Positions 35,094-43,441 of a stretch of DNA of 64,000 bases are shown here, piece by piece. Source of the DNA: Massilia alkalitolerans DSM 17462 (GTDB lineage: Bacteria > Pseudomonadota > Gammaproteobacteria > Burkholderiales > Burkholderiaceae_D); NCBI RefSeq assembly GCF_000427785.1, contig NZ_ATYR01000024.1, forward strand, positions 33,307-97,306, read 5' to 3'. The notes beneath the pieces were generated by a model. The model saw only the letters and a list, made by a program, of their open reading frames with translations, had not been told where the DNA came from and did no database searches. The position numbers and the translations under genes are program-made. Within the stretch, counting starts at the first letter, position 1; each line of letters starts with the position of its first letter.

Positions 35094-35265
35094 GCGTTGT
35101 CTCCGTTATTGTCGTTGTCGTTGTGGCGCTCGCGCAGGCACGGCAGCCGTCTTGACAGTGTAGTACCTTGCTGAGCTGTACAGACAAAAAAATGCGGCGG
35201 CACCGGATGGAGACGGCGCGCCGCACGAAGGCGTGACGGGAATCGCACGCATGGAGACGGGGTGG

Positions 35266-36240
35266 CTACTGGAGCGCGCTTGCCTCCTCCAGCACGGCAT
35301 GCCAGTCGATGTTGTACAGCACGCCGATCAGCCGCCCGGCATTGCCGACCGGGTCGATGCGCTTCTGTACGAGGTGCAGCTCGCTGGGGATGAAGGCCCC
35401 GACGTAGACGGTCATGAACTGGATGTCCGAGCGCGGCCGCGCATCGTCGAGCAGGTCGGGGTTCACCTGCGTGTCGTCGGCCGGACCGACGAGCAGCGGG
35501 CGGTCGGTATTCGGGATCACGAACATGTAGCCGTGGCGCAGCACGGTCATGCCCTTGTAGCTGCCGGACGAGCGGCGAGAGCCGATTTCTTCCGGATTGT
35601 TCACGGTGATTTCGAGGACCGGGCCCTCTCCAGGGGTGTGGAAGCTGCCGTCCGGGTAGCGCTTCGTCTTCGGGTCGTCCAGGCTGATCGGACGGGCAAG
35701 CATCGAGATGTTGGCCACCAGGGGCCGCTTGCCGCCGTCGTAGCCGAAATCGGCGCTCCAGGTCAGGCTCGCGCCGCGGATGCCGACCAGGGCCGGATGC
35801 GCCATCACCCGCGCGATGATCCGTTCGAGCCTGCGCTGCAGCAGGGCGTAGTCCGCCCCCTTCTTGCTGGCGCCGAACTTCGAAGGCACGGGCATGATCC
35901 AGCCCGGCGCGTCGAGTTCGGGCGTGCTGCCGCGGGTCACGGCGTCCGGTCGGCTCCAGTAGTCGATGATGTAGTCGGCGTGGAAGGGTTCGCCGTTCTC
36001 CAGGCGCATGCGCTGCTCCCTGGCGCCGGCGCGTACATGGGCGGGCCTGGCGGCCGGGGCGGCCGGGGTCGCCGCCGCCGCGGCCTTCGCCGTCGCGTGC
36101 CTGGCCGCCGCCTGCACGGTGTCGCCCACCACTTGCTTGGCCAGCTTGTCGAGGAAATCGCTGGCCGCTGCCGGCTGCGCCGCGGCGAGGGTGGCGCAGA
36201 GCATTGCCAGCAGGGCAGGGGAAAAGCGTCGCTGAGTCAT
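35266..36240 (-). CDS. Exported protein of unknown function
   Basis: This 324-residue protein has a signal peptide (about 1-27, ending near PAAA), an Ala/Pro-rich low-complexity linker (about 40-70), and a soluble domain rich in beta strands. Recognisable stretches are ENGEPFHADYIIDYWSRPD, GASLTWSADFGYDGG and ISLDDPKTKRYPDGSFHTPGEGPVLEITVNNPEE, none of which maps to a family I know. It stands alone between the BASS gene and the diguanylate cyclase gene. Codon use is normal for the window. A periplasmic location is the only safe statement. Confidence 0.7.
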   Translation of the reverse strand: MTQRRFSPALLAMLCATLAAAQPAAASDFLDKLAKQVVGDTVQAAARHATAKAAAAATPAAPAARPAHVRAGAREQRMRLENGEPFHADYIIDYWSRPDAVTRGSTPELDAPGWIMPVPSKFGASKKGADYALLQRRLERIIARVMAHPALVGIRGASLTWSADFGYDGGKRPLVANISMLARPISLDDPKTKRYPDGSFHTPGEGPVLEITVNNPEEIGSRRSSGSYKGMTVLRHGYMFVIPNTDRPLLVGPADDTQVNPDLLDDARPRSDIQFMTVYVGAFIPSELHLVQKRIDPVGNAGRLIGVLYNIDWHAVLEEASALQ

Positions 36241-36290
36241 ACCGGTCCGTAGTGTGGATTGTCCGGTACGCACTCTAGCGCTGCGCTGCG

Positions 36291-37556
36291 CTAGAAAACA
36301 GCCCCCGTCGTGGGGGCGGTGTCCGGCGCCGCGCCGGCGACGCTGCCGGCAGCGCCGTGCATATTCGGCGCAGGGCCCGGTTCGGCGCGCGCGAACGACA
36401 GCATGCCGCGGCCGCCATGCTTGGAGGCGTAGAGGGCGTCGTCGGCGGCCTGCATCACGCCCTCCAGGGCGGCGCCGTTCAGCGGGAAGCCCGCGGCGCC
36501 GATGCTGGCGCCGACCGCGTTGTCGGCCATCCCGGGACGCATGGAGGGGTAGAGGCAGTCGATCAGGCGCCGGCCGACGCTGGTGATTTCGTTGCGCGAG
36601 AACTCGCCGTCCATCAACACCACGAATTCGTCGCCGCCCACGCGCGCCAGGAATTCGCCGCTGCGCAAGACCGACTGGAAGCGCCGCGCCACTTCCTTCA
36701 GCACCTCGTCGCCGGCGGCGTGGCCGTGGGTGTCGTTGACCTCCTTGAAGCGGTCCAGGTCGATGGCCAGCAGGGTGAAGGGCTTGCCGCTGCGCTGGCT
36801 CCTGGCCACCAGGCGGCGCGCCCAGCGGTCGAAGTAGCGCCGGTTCGGCAGGCCGGTGAGGACGTCGTGCGAGGCTTCCATGGCCAGGCGCTTGGCCAGC
36901 TCGTTGTTGCGGCGCGCAGCCGCCGACAGCGAGCGCCAGGCATGCACCGTCATGGCAACCACGGTCGACAGCATCAGCACCAGGATCATGGCGGCGCGCA
37001 GCAGGCGGCGGTTGAAGTCGTCGATGAGCGCGTCGCGGACCATCCGCAGCCGCGCCACCTCGTCCTGGATCAACCGGCGCGCTTCGCGCATCTTGCTGCG
37101 GCCGAAGCCCTCGCGCACGATGGCCAGGGCGGCGGCATCGTCGCCGCGCTTCTTGAGCTGCACGGTGCGCTCGATCTCGTCGAGCTTGCTCTCCGTGACC
37201 AGGGCCAGCTTGCTCACGTTGGCGAGGAACTGCGCATCGTGGTAGCCGGACTGTTCCGCCTGCGCCAGGTTGTCACGGACGCTGCCGCGTCCGAGCTGGT
37301 AGGGTTCGAGGTAGGCCGGGTCGCCGGTGAGCAGGAATCCGCGCTGCCCGGTCTCGGCATTGAGCAGGTTCATCAGGACGTTGCGGACCTGGATGCGCGC
37401 CACGTCGTTCTGCCTGAGCTGGCCCATCGCGTCGCGCAGGTCGACGACCTCGCGGACGAAGAGGATGCTCATCGCCGTGATGAGCACGAACGCGAGGACC
37501 AGGGTGAGGGTACTCCGGCGGATCGGCAGGGTGGGCACGACGTAGGAGGTGGACAT
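36291..37556 (-). CDS. CHASE3-GGDEF diguanylate cyclase
   Basis: This 421-residue membrane protein has a helix at about 15-35, a CHASE3-type helical sensor domain (about 40-175) with the NAETGQRGFLLTGDPAYLEPY motif, a second helix at about 185-205, and a C-terminal GGDEF domain (about 240-395). The active site GGDEF is intact (RVGGDEFVVL), so cyclic di-GMP synthesis is expected. The inhibitory I-site reads RSGE instead of RxxD, so product inhibition may be weak. It stands alone, between a secreted unknown and the ggt gene. Confidence 0.92.
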   Translation of the reverse strand: MSTSYVVPTLPIRRSTLTLVLAFVLITAMSILFVREVVDLRDAMGQLRQNDVARIQVRNVLMNLLNAETGQRGFLLTGDPAYLEPYQLGRGSVRDNLAQAEQSGYHDAQFLANVSKLALVTESKLDEIERTVQLKKRGDDAAALAIVREGFGRSKMREARRLIQDEVARLRMVRDALIDDFNRRLLRAAMILVLMLSTVVAMTVHAWRSLSAAARRNNELAKRLAMEASHDVLTGLPNRRYFDRWARRLVARSQRSGKPFTLLAIDLDRFKEVNDTHGHAAGDEVLKEVARRFQSVLRSGEFLARVGGDEFVVLMDGEFSRNEITSVGRRLIDCLYPSMRPGMADNAVGASIGAAGFPLNGAALEGVMQAADDALYASKHGGRGMLSFARAEPGPAPNMHGAAGSVAGAAPDTAPTTGAVF

Positions 37557-37679
37557 GACAATATGAACAGTGCTAATACTCGTATGTTATCTCAATGTAA
37601 GATCATTCCTACATGAAACTGTATTTTTCCCAAGAAAGATTTTGAACATGTAACAAACGCCCAACGCCAGGGGAGCTTG

Positions 37680-39440
37680 CTAATGTCCGCGGCGCTGCAC
37701 CAGGGCCGTGCCGACCCCGTGGCGCTTGCTTTCGCTGACCGCGGTGACGGTGCCGTCCGGGTTGAACACCAGGGCATTCGCGGCGCCGATTTCTTCCGGC
37801 TCGGCTTCCCAGCGGTGGCCGAGGCGCTCGAGCGCGCGCGCTTGCCCGCTGCCGGCGAAGCCCGGCTCGATCGAGGTGGCCTCGCCGTTGCGCTCCGAGA
37901 TGCGCGGCGCGTTCACGGCCTGGTCCATCGGCATGCCGAGGTCGATGTAGTTGAAGATGGTCTGCAGCACCGTCGTGATGATGGTCGAGCCGCCCGGGCT
38001 GCCGATGGTGAAGGCCGGCTTGCCGTCCTTGAGCGCGATGGTCGGCGCCATGCTGGAACGCGGGCGCTTGCCGGCTTCGGGCACGTTCGGGTGCGGGCCG
38101 CTGAAGTCGAAGTCGGTCAGCTCGTTATTCAGCAGGAAGCCGTAGCCCGGCACGACGATGCCGCTGCCGCCCCAGGATTCGATGGTGAAGGTATACGACA
38201 CCACGTTGCCGTCCTTGTCCGAGACCGTCAGGTGGGTGGTGTGGGCGTTTTCCAGCTGGAGTTTGGCCGATTGCGGGGATACGGCCTCCCGGCGCAATGG
38301 CACGCTCAGGTCGCGCTGGTAGCCGTAAGGATCGCCCGCCGCCACGGTGCGTGCCGCCTGCGCCCCGATCAGCTTGCGCCGCTGGGCCGCGTATTCCTTG
38401 GACAGGATGCCGGCCACCGGCGCGTCGATGTATTCGGGGTCGGCCAGGTAGGCGTTGCGGTCGGCGAAGGCCAGGCGGCTGGCCTCGATGTACAGGTGCT
38501 CGGCCTGGGCGCGCGGCAGCTTCTTGAGGTCGTAGCCTTCCAGGATGTTCAGCGCTTCGGCCACCGTGGCGCCGCCGCTGCTGGGCAGCGGCATGCCGAC
38601 GATCTCGTAGCCGCGGTAGGTGCTGCGCAGCGGCTGGCGGATACGCGCCTCGTAGTTGGCCAGGTCGGCCATCGTCATGCGGCCGGGCCGTGCGCTCTTG
38701 CCGGGAGCCAGGGGCGGCTTGTTGACGGCATCGACGATGGCGCGCGCGAGCGGCCCTTCGTAGAAGGCCTTGACGCCGCCCTCGGCGATCTCGCGGTAGG
38801 CCCTGGCCATGCCCGGATTGCGGATCAGGGTGCCCGGCTGCACGGCCTTGCCATTGCGCAGGTAGAGCGCACTGGTCGGCGCGTATAGCTGAAATTTTCT
38901 TTCATTTTGCGCCGTCAAATGACTGAATATTTCAGTCACCGTGTAACCCTTGTCGGCGACCTCGATGGCCGGCGCCAGCACCTGGCTGAAGCGCATCGTG
39001 CCGTAGCGCTCGAGCGCCTCGTGCCAGCCGCGCACGGTGCCGGGCACGCCGACCGAGGCGCCGCTCGCCACCGCCGTGTCGAAGTCGATTGGCTTGCCGT
39101 TCTCGAGGAAAGCCTGGGGCGTGAAGCTGGCCGGGGCCGTCTCGCGGTGGTCGATGCTGATGACGCGCTTGTCCTTGGCCAGATAGATCAGCATGAAGCC
39201 GCCGCCGCCGATGCCGCAGCTGAACGGATCGGTGACGCCCAGCGTGGCCGCGGCCGCGACCGCCGCGTCGACGGCATTGCCGCCCTTGTTCAGGATCGCC
39301 ATGGCCGACTGCGAGGCCTGCTCGCTGATGGTGGCGACCGCGCCGCCGGTGCCGGTGGCCACCGGCGTCTTCGCCGTGGCCGCGGCTGGGTGCAGGACGA
39401 TGGACAAAGTCAGCCCGCAAGCGAGCAGGGTCGCCTTCAT
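37680..39440 (-). CDS. ggt: Gamma-glutamyltransferase
   Basis: This 586-residue periplasmic enzyme has a signal peptide (about 1-24). The proenzyme cleaves itself before the catalytic Thr (Thr401, in NAHTTHLTVSDKDGN) into large and small subunits. Other conserved features are the GIGGGGFMLIY block, HRETAP with the substrate-binding Arg, PSSGGATVAE, and GSPGGSTIITTV near the end. It transfers the glutamyl group of glutathione to acceptors or water. It may form an operon with the small lipoprotein gene 19 bases upstream. Confidence 0.96.
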   Translation of the reverse strand: MKATLLACGLTLSIVLHPAAATAKTPVATGTGGAVATISEQASQSAMAILNKGGNAVDAAVAAAATLGVTDPFSCGIGGGGFMLIYLAKDKRVISIDHRETAPASFTPQAFLENGKPIDFDTAVASGASVGVPGTVRGWHEALERYGTMRFSQVLAPAIEVADKGYTVTEIFSHLTAQNERKFQLYAPTSALYLRNGKAVQPGTLIRNPGMARAYREIAEGGVKAFYEGPLARAIVDAVNKPPLAPGKSARPGRMTMADLANYEARIRQPLRSTYRGYEIVGMPLPSSGGATVAEALNILEGYDLKKLPRAQAEHLYIEASRLAFADRNAYLADPEYIDAPVAGILSKEYAAQRRKLIGAQAARTVAAGDPYGYQRDLSVPLRREAVSPQSAKLQLENAHTTHLTVSDKDGNVVSYTFTIESWGGSGIVVPGYGFLLNNELTDFDFSGPHPNVPEAGKRPRSSMAPTIALKDGKPAFTIGSPGGSTIITTVLQTIFNYIDLGMPMDQAVNAPRISERNGEATSIEPGFAGSGQARALERLGHRWEAEPEEIGAANALVFNPDGTVTAVSESKRHGVGTALVQRRGH

Positions 39441-39459
39441 GGGATCTTCCTTCGAGCGC

Positions 39460-39861
39460 CTAGTAGGCGTACATGTTGAAGGTCACCGGATACGAGCTTG
39501 GTGCGGCGCCCGCGATGCCGCGCGGCGGCTGCGGGGTCAGGTGGTCGAGCTGGATGAGCGAGCCGCGCAGCGCCGGCGACATGTAGCCCGGCCGCCCCGG
39601 CACCAGGTAGAAGCCCTGCGCCACGTTACCGATGCGCATCGTGAAGCGGTAGGCCAGCTGGCCTGGCCAGATGCAGCGCGCATTGTCCGGGCAGCGGCTG
39701 TCTTCCGCGCCTTCGTAGGTGATGGTCAGGCCTTCGCCCAGCGGCAGCACCTGGCGCTCGGTCAGGGTGTAGCGCGCTTCGGGCAGGCGTTCGGGGGCGG
39801 CACAGCCGGCCAGCACAGCGGCGGCGCAGCCGAAGGAGAGAACACGGAGCAGGGGATGCAT
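39460..39861 (-). CDS. Small lipoprotein of unknown function
   Basis: This 133-residue protein has a lipoprotein signal (LSFGCAAAVLAGCAAPE, lipobox LAGC at about 18-21). The mature part has two cysteines in DSRCPDNARCIWPGQ, a motif common in small secreted proteins of unknown role, which likely form a disulfide. The end is YPVTFNMYAY. It lies 19 bases upstream of ggt on the same strand. The start at MHPLLRV was chosen because it gives a proper signal peptide; the frame extends 13 codons further. Confidence 0.72.
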   Translation of the reverse strand: MHPLLRVLSFGCAAAVLAGCAAPERLPEARYTLTERQVLPLGEGLTITYEGAEDSRCPDNARCIWPGQLAYRFTMRIGNVAQGFYLVPGRPGYMSPALRGSLIQLDHLTPQPPRGIAGAAPSSYPVTFNMYAY

Positions 39862-39933
39862 GCGATGTCCACCGGGTTGTTTTTTTGGAATCCTCATCAT
39901 AGCAAACCTGCCCGCCGCGGTCGCGCACGTGCA

Positions 39934-39987
39934 GTCATGGAAGGGTCACATTGCGGTCACATTGTTGTCACATCGGCGCACTAGACT
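39934..39987 (+). promoter_or_regulatory. PHO box with four direct repeats, pstS promoter
   Basis: GTCATG (39934), GTCACA (39945), GTCACA (39956) and GTCACA (39967) recur at exactly 11-base spacing, which is the PhoB-binding PHO box geometry. A -10-like TAGACT (39982-39987) lies ten bases after the last repeat, where PhoB replaces the -35 contact. It drives pstS. Expression under phosphate starvation is expected. Confidence 0.85.
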
Positions 39988-40042
39988 TTGCCACGTGGTC
40001 CAAAACACACCTCCATCAACCAGGAATAGGAATAAGAAGCCA

Positions 40043-41080
40043 ATGTTCAAGAAGATCCTCGCCGCAGCCGCCACGACTGCCGCCGTGTTCGCGATGTCGA
40101 CCTCCCACGCCGCAGACATGACCGGCGCCGGCGCGACCTTCCCGTACCCGATCTACGCCAAGTGGGCCGAGTCGTACAAGGCTGCCACCGGCAATGGCTT
40201 GAACTACCAGTCGGTCGGTTCGGGCGCGGGCATCAAGCAGATCAAGGCCAAGACCGTGGACTTCGGCGCGTCGGACATGCCGCTGAAAGCCGAAGACCTG
40301 GACGAAGCCGGCCTGATGCAGTTCCCGGCCATCATGGGCGGCGTGGTCGCCGTGGTCAACGTCGAAGGCGTACAGCCGGGCCAGCTCAAGCTGACCGGCC
40401 CGGTGCTGGCCGACATCTACATGGGCAAGATCACCAAGTGGAACGCGCAGCCGATCGCCGCGCTGAACCCGGGCGTGAAGCTGCCGGAGGCCGACATCAC
40501 CGTCGTGCACCGCGCCGACTCCTCGGGCACCTCCTTCCTGTTCACCGACTACCTGGCCAAGACCAGCCCGGACTGGAAGAACAGCATCGGCGCCGGCACC
40601 ACCGTGAAGTGGGCCGTGGGCGTGGGCGGCAAGGGCAACGAAGGCGTGGCCGCCAACGTGCAGCGCATCAAGGGCGCGATCGGCTACGTCGAGTGGGCCT
40701 ACGCCAAGAAGAACAAGCTGGCGCACACCCAGCTGAAGAACAAGGACGGCGCCTTCCTGCAGCCGGACGACGAGGCCTTCAAGGCCGCCGCTGCCGGCGC
40801 CGAATGGACCAAGGCCCCGGGCTTCGGCGTGGTGCTGACCGACGCGGCCGGCAAGCAGAGCTGGCCGATCACGGGCGTCTCCTACATCCTGATGCACAAG
40901 ACCCAGGCCAATGCCGCCAAGGGCCTGGAAGTCGTGAAGTTCTTCGACTGGGCCTTCAAGAACGGCGCCCCGGCTGCCGCCGAGCTGGACTACGTGCCGA
41001 TGCCGGCATCGGTCGTCAAGCTGGTGCAGGCCAACTGGAAGGCCAGCCTGAAGGATGCATCGGGCAAGGCGATCTACTGA
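40043..41080 (+). CDS. pstS: Phosphate ABC transporter substrate-binding protein
   Basis: This 345-residue periplasmic protein binds phosphate for the Pst transporter. It has a signal peptide (about 1-24, ending SHA), then the family start ADMTGAGATFPYPIYAKWAESY. The phosphate-site blocks are SVGSGAGIKQI, DFGASDMPL and VVHRADSSGTSFLFTDYL. It is preceded by a strong PHO box and followed by a terminator, so it forms its own transcript. The pstCAB and phoU genes are not next to it, so the rest of the transporter must lie elsewhere. Confidence 0.96.
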   Translation: MFKKILAAAATTAAVFAMSTSHAADMTGAGATFPYPIYAKWAESYKAATGNGLNYQSVGSGAGIKQIKAKTVDFGASDMPLKAEDLDEAGLMQFPAIMGGVVAVVNVEGVQPGQLKLTGPVLADIYMGKITKWNAQPIAALNPGVKLPEADITVVHRADSSGTSFLFTDYLAKTSPDWKNSIGAGTTVKWAVGVGGKGNEGVAANVQRIKGAIGYVEWAYAKKNKLAHTQLKNKDGAFLQPDDEAFKAAAAGAEWTKAPGFGVVLTDAAGKQSWPITGVSYILMHKTQANAAKGLEVVKFFDWAFKNGAPAAAELDYVPMPASVVKLVQANWKASLKDASGKAIY

Positions 41081-41099
41081 TCTCCTGACTCCGTCACGA

Positions 41100-41129
41100 T
41101 TCCGGCAGCTGGGCTGCCGGATTTTCTTT
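41100..41129 (+). terminator. Rho-independent terminator after pstS
   Basis: CCGGCAG-CTGGG-CTGCCGG is followed by ATTTTCTTT, 20 bases after the pstS stop. It separates pstS from the PhoB-like regulator gene whose start lies just beyond. Confidence 0.8.
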
Positions 41130-41136
41130 GGACCCC

Positions 41137-41778
41137 ATGATGACAACGGCTAACACGATCGTCCTGGTCGTCGACGACAAGCCGGCCATCGCCGAGCTGC
41201 TCAAGTATTCGCTGCACGAAGACGAGTGGGTCTGGCACAGCGTGCCGAGCCTGGCGCAGGCCTGGGATTTCATCGGGCGCGAACGCCCCGAACTGCTGCT
41301 GCAGGAATCGATGCTGCGCCAGGAAGGCGGCCTGCGCCTGCTGGCGCGCCTGCGCGGCGATCGCCGCCTGCGCGAGAAGCCGGTGATCCTGCTCGCTGCC
41401 GAATGCACGGACGGCGAACGCACGGCGCCGCCCCCGCTCGCCGAATTCATCCCCCAGCCGCCGCCGGACGAAGCGCCGGACGAGCGCCTGCTGTGCCTGG
41501 GGCGCCTGGTGCTCGATCCGCTCAGCTGCAGCGTGCGCGTCGGCAACCACAAGGTCGAGGTGCGGCACGCCGAATACCGGCTGCTGCGCTTCCTGCTGTG
41601 CCACCCGGGCCAGGTGTTCTCGCGCGCCCAGCTGCTCGAGCAGCTGTGGGCCTCGCACGACAGGCTCGACCAGCGCACCGTGGACGTCCACGTGCTGCGC
41701 CTGCGCAAGGCGCTGGGACGCGCCAAGTCCCTGCTCAAGACCGTGCGTGGGGCCGGTTACATGCTGTCCGCGGCCTAG
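41137..41778 (+). CDS. PhoB-like response regulator with degenerate receiver (Asp to Glu)
   Basis: This 213-residue OmpR/PhoB-family protein has an intact C-terminal winged helix (about 118-213) that closely resembles PhoB: VEVRHAEYRLLRFL, VFSRAQLLEQLW, RTVDVHVLRLRKAL and VRGAGYMLS. The receiver domain keeps the DD pair (13-14), but the phosphoacceptor position is Glu57 (LLLQESML). The switch Thr is Ala87 and the conserved Lys is Gln107. It therefore cannot be phosphorylated in the usual way and may be permanently on. It follows the PHO-box gene pstS but is separated by a terminator. No kinase gene adjoins. Confidence 0.85.
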   Translation: MMTTANTIVLVVDDKPAIAELLKYSLHEDEWVWHSVPSLAQAWDFIGRERPELLLQESMLRQEGGLRLLARLRGDRRLREKPVILLAAECTDGERTAPPPLAEFIPQPPPDEAPDERLLCLGRLVLDPLSCSVRVGNHKVEVRHAEYRLLRFLLCHPGQVFSRAQLLEQLWASHDRLDQRTVDVHVLRLRKALGRAKSLLKTVRGAGYMLSAA

Positions 41779-41779
41779 C

Positions 41780-43297
41780 TCAGTTTCCGGCGCGCAGCGC
41801 CTTGATGCGCGCCACCGCGTTCAGCTGGTTCTTGTCCACCGCGACCGCCTTCTCGTAGGCCGCGATCGCCTGTTCCTTCTCTCCCAGCGCCTCCCAGGCC
41901 TCGCCTTCGCTGTCCCACGCGTTACCGTATTTCGGCTCGATATGGGTGGCCAGCTTGAACAGTTCGACCGCGCCGCGCGCATTCTTCCCGCCCAGCAGCT
42001 GGTAACCCAGGGTATTGAGGTTGAGGGGACTCAGCGCGAAGTCGGCGGATGCCTCGCGCATGCGCGCATGGATGGCCTGGGCATCGCGGTAACCGGCTGC
42101 GGCGAAGGCACGCAGGAAGCCCGCTTCGCTCGGCACCGTGGCGGCTGCCGGCTGGAAGCGCATCGCCATCACCTGCGGCGCGATGCCGTTCCTGGCGGGC
42201 GACTGGCGCAGGAAGGCCATCGCCTTGTCGTCCTGCTTCAGGTAGGCATCGAGGAAACGGTGCACGTACAGGGCGACGGCGCGGTAGGCCTGCTCGACGT
42301 CGGCGCGCCGGTAGTCGCCGAATTCGTCGTCGCGGGCCAGGCGGAATCCGTACAGGGAACTGAAGTGCCCGTGCTGCATCGGGTGCATGGTGCCGAAATA
42401 GACGTCCGAATACTTCATGCTGTTGAGATAGCTCGCGACCGGCCTGTTCTTCTTCTGTTCGAGTTCTTCGAAGGGCAGGGAAGCGGCGCCCAGGGACAGC
42501 ATCGGCACCGCAGTGCGCGCCGGCCGCACGTCGCCGGCGGCGCTCCAGATCTTCTCGTAGAAGCGGATCGAACCGTCCAGGCTCACCAAGGCCTTGATGC
42601 GGCTCGAGCGCGCGGGGGCGAACACGTTGGACAGGCCGCCCCAGCTGAAGCCCACCACCGCGACCTTGTCCATGTCGGCCTGCGGCAGGCTGCGCGCACC
42701 GTTGACCAGGAAGGCGATGTCCGCCGCCTGCGCTTCCACGCCTTCGACATCGTCGGTCATGACGATCGCGCGTGCGCCCAGGCTGCGGCTGGCGATGACC
42801 ACGTAGCCCTGGCTGGCCAGGTACTCGCACAAGTCCAGGTTCTCGTCCGCCGGGGCGGCGAAACTCGGCGCGTAGACCAGCACCGGGTACTTGCCGGCGG
42901 CGGGGACGGCGTCGCGCACGGCCAGGGTCGCGGCTTCGTACCAGGACTTCTGCGGACCCGCCAGCCAGGCGGCCCGCTGCTTCGCGCTGTCCGCCGCCGG
43001 CAATCCGAAGTTCACGTCGGACAGGGCGGCCTGGCGATAGTCCACGACCCGCATCGGCGCGGCGCCGGTGCGCTTGGCCGGATACCAGACCAGGGCCTGG
43101 ATCGGCCGCGCCGGCGGCGCGGCCACCGGCTTGCCGAACGCGTCGACCTGCTCGTCCATGGCACGGCTGTAGTCGTAGTGCTGCACCACGCGCAGGCCGA
43201 CCGCGTGGGGGCCGGGCTCGGGCGTGAGGCTGGCTGTGCCGGCGTAAACGGGGACATGGGCGCTGGCGGCCAGGATCAGGATGGCGAACTTTTTCAT
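41780..43297 (-). CDS. Exported alpha/beta hydrolase with C-terminal TPR repeats
   Basis: This 505-residue protein has a signal peptide (about 1-19, ending VYAG), an alpha/beta hydrolase domain of the dienelactone hydrolase type (about 60-330), and at least one or two tetratricopeptide repeats at the end (about 430-500: GNAWDSEGEAWEALGEKEQAIAAYEKAVAVD). The nucleophile elbow is GFSWGGL (Ser218). Candidate acid and His residues follow but are not certain (MHPMQHGHFSSLYGF may carry the His). The substrate is unknown. It is convergent with the PhoB-like gene, with one base between the two stops. Confidence 0.78.
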   Translation of the reverse strand: MKKFAILILAASAHVPVYAGTASLTPEPGPHAVGLRVVQHYDYSRAMDEQVDAFGKPVAAPPARPIQALVWYPAKRTGAAPMRVVDYRQAALSDVNFGLPAADSAKQRAAWLAGPQKSWYEAATLAVRDAVPAAGKYPVLVYAPSFAAPADENLDLCEYLASQGYVVIASRSLGARAIVMTDDVEGVEAQAADIAFLVNGARSLPQADMDKVAVVGFSWGGLSNVFAPARSSRIKALVSLDGSIRFYEKIWSAAGDVRPARTAVPMLSLGAASLPFEELEQKKNRPVASYLNSMKYSDVYFGTMHPMQHGHFSSLYGFRLARDDEFGDYRRADVEQAYRAVALYVHRFLDAYLKQDDKAMAFLRQSPARNGIAPQVMAMRFQPAAATVPSEAGFLRAFAAAGYRDAQAIHARMREASADFALSPLNLNTLGYQLLGGKNARGAVELFKLATHIEPKYGNAWDSEGEAWEALGEKEQAIAAYEKAVAVDKNQLNAVARIKALRAGN

Positions 43298-43441
43298 CGG
43301 GTTCAGGAGGCGTTGGAAACGACGCTCATGCTACGGTCAGTTTGCCGCTGAAAATGCGCGGTTTGTCACTTTGCCTATGTCATCGGGATGACATGTTTGC
43401 TAAGTAGACTTGCGGCAACTTTGCATCTCGACCCAGCCTGC

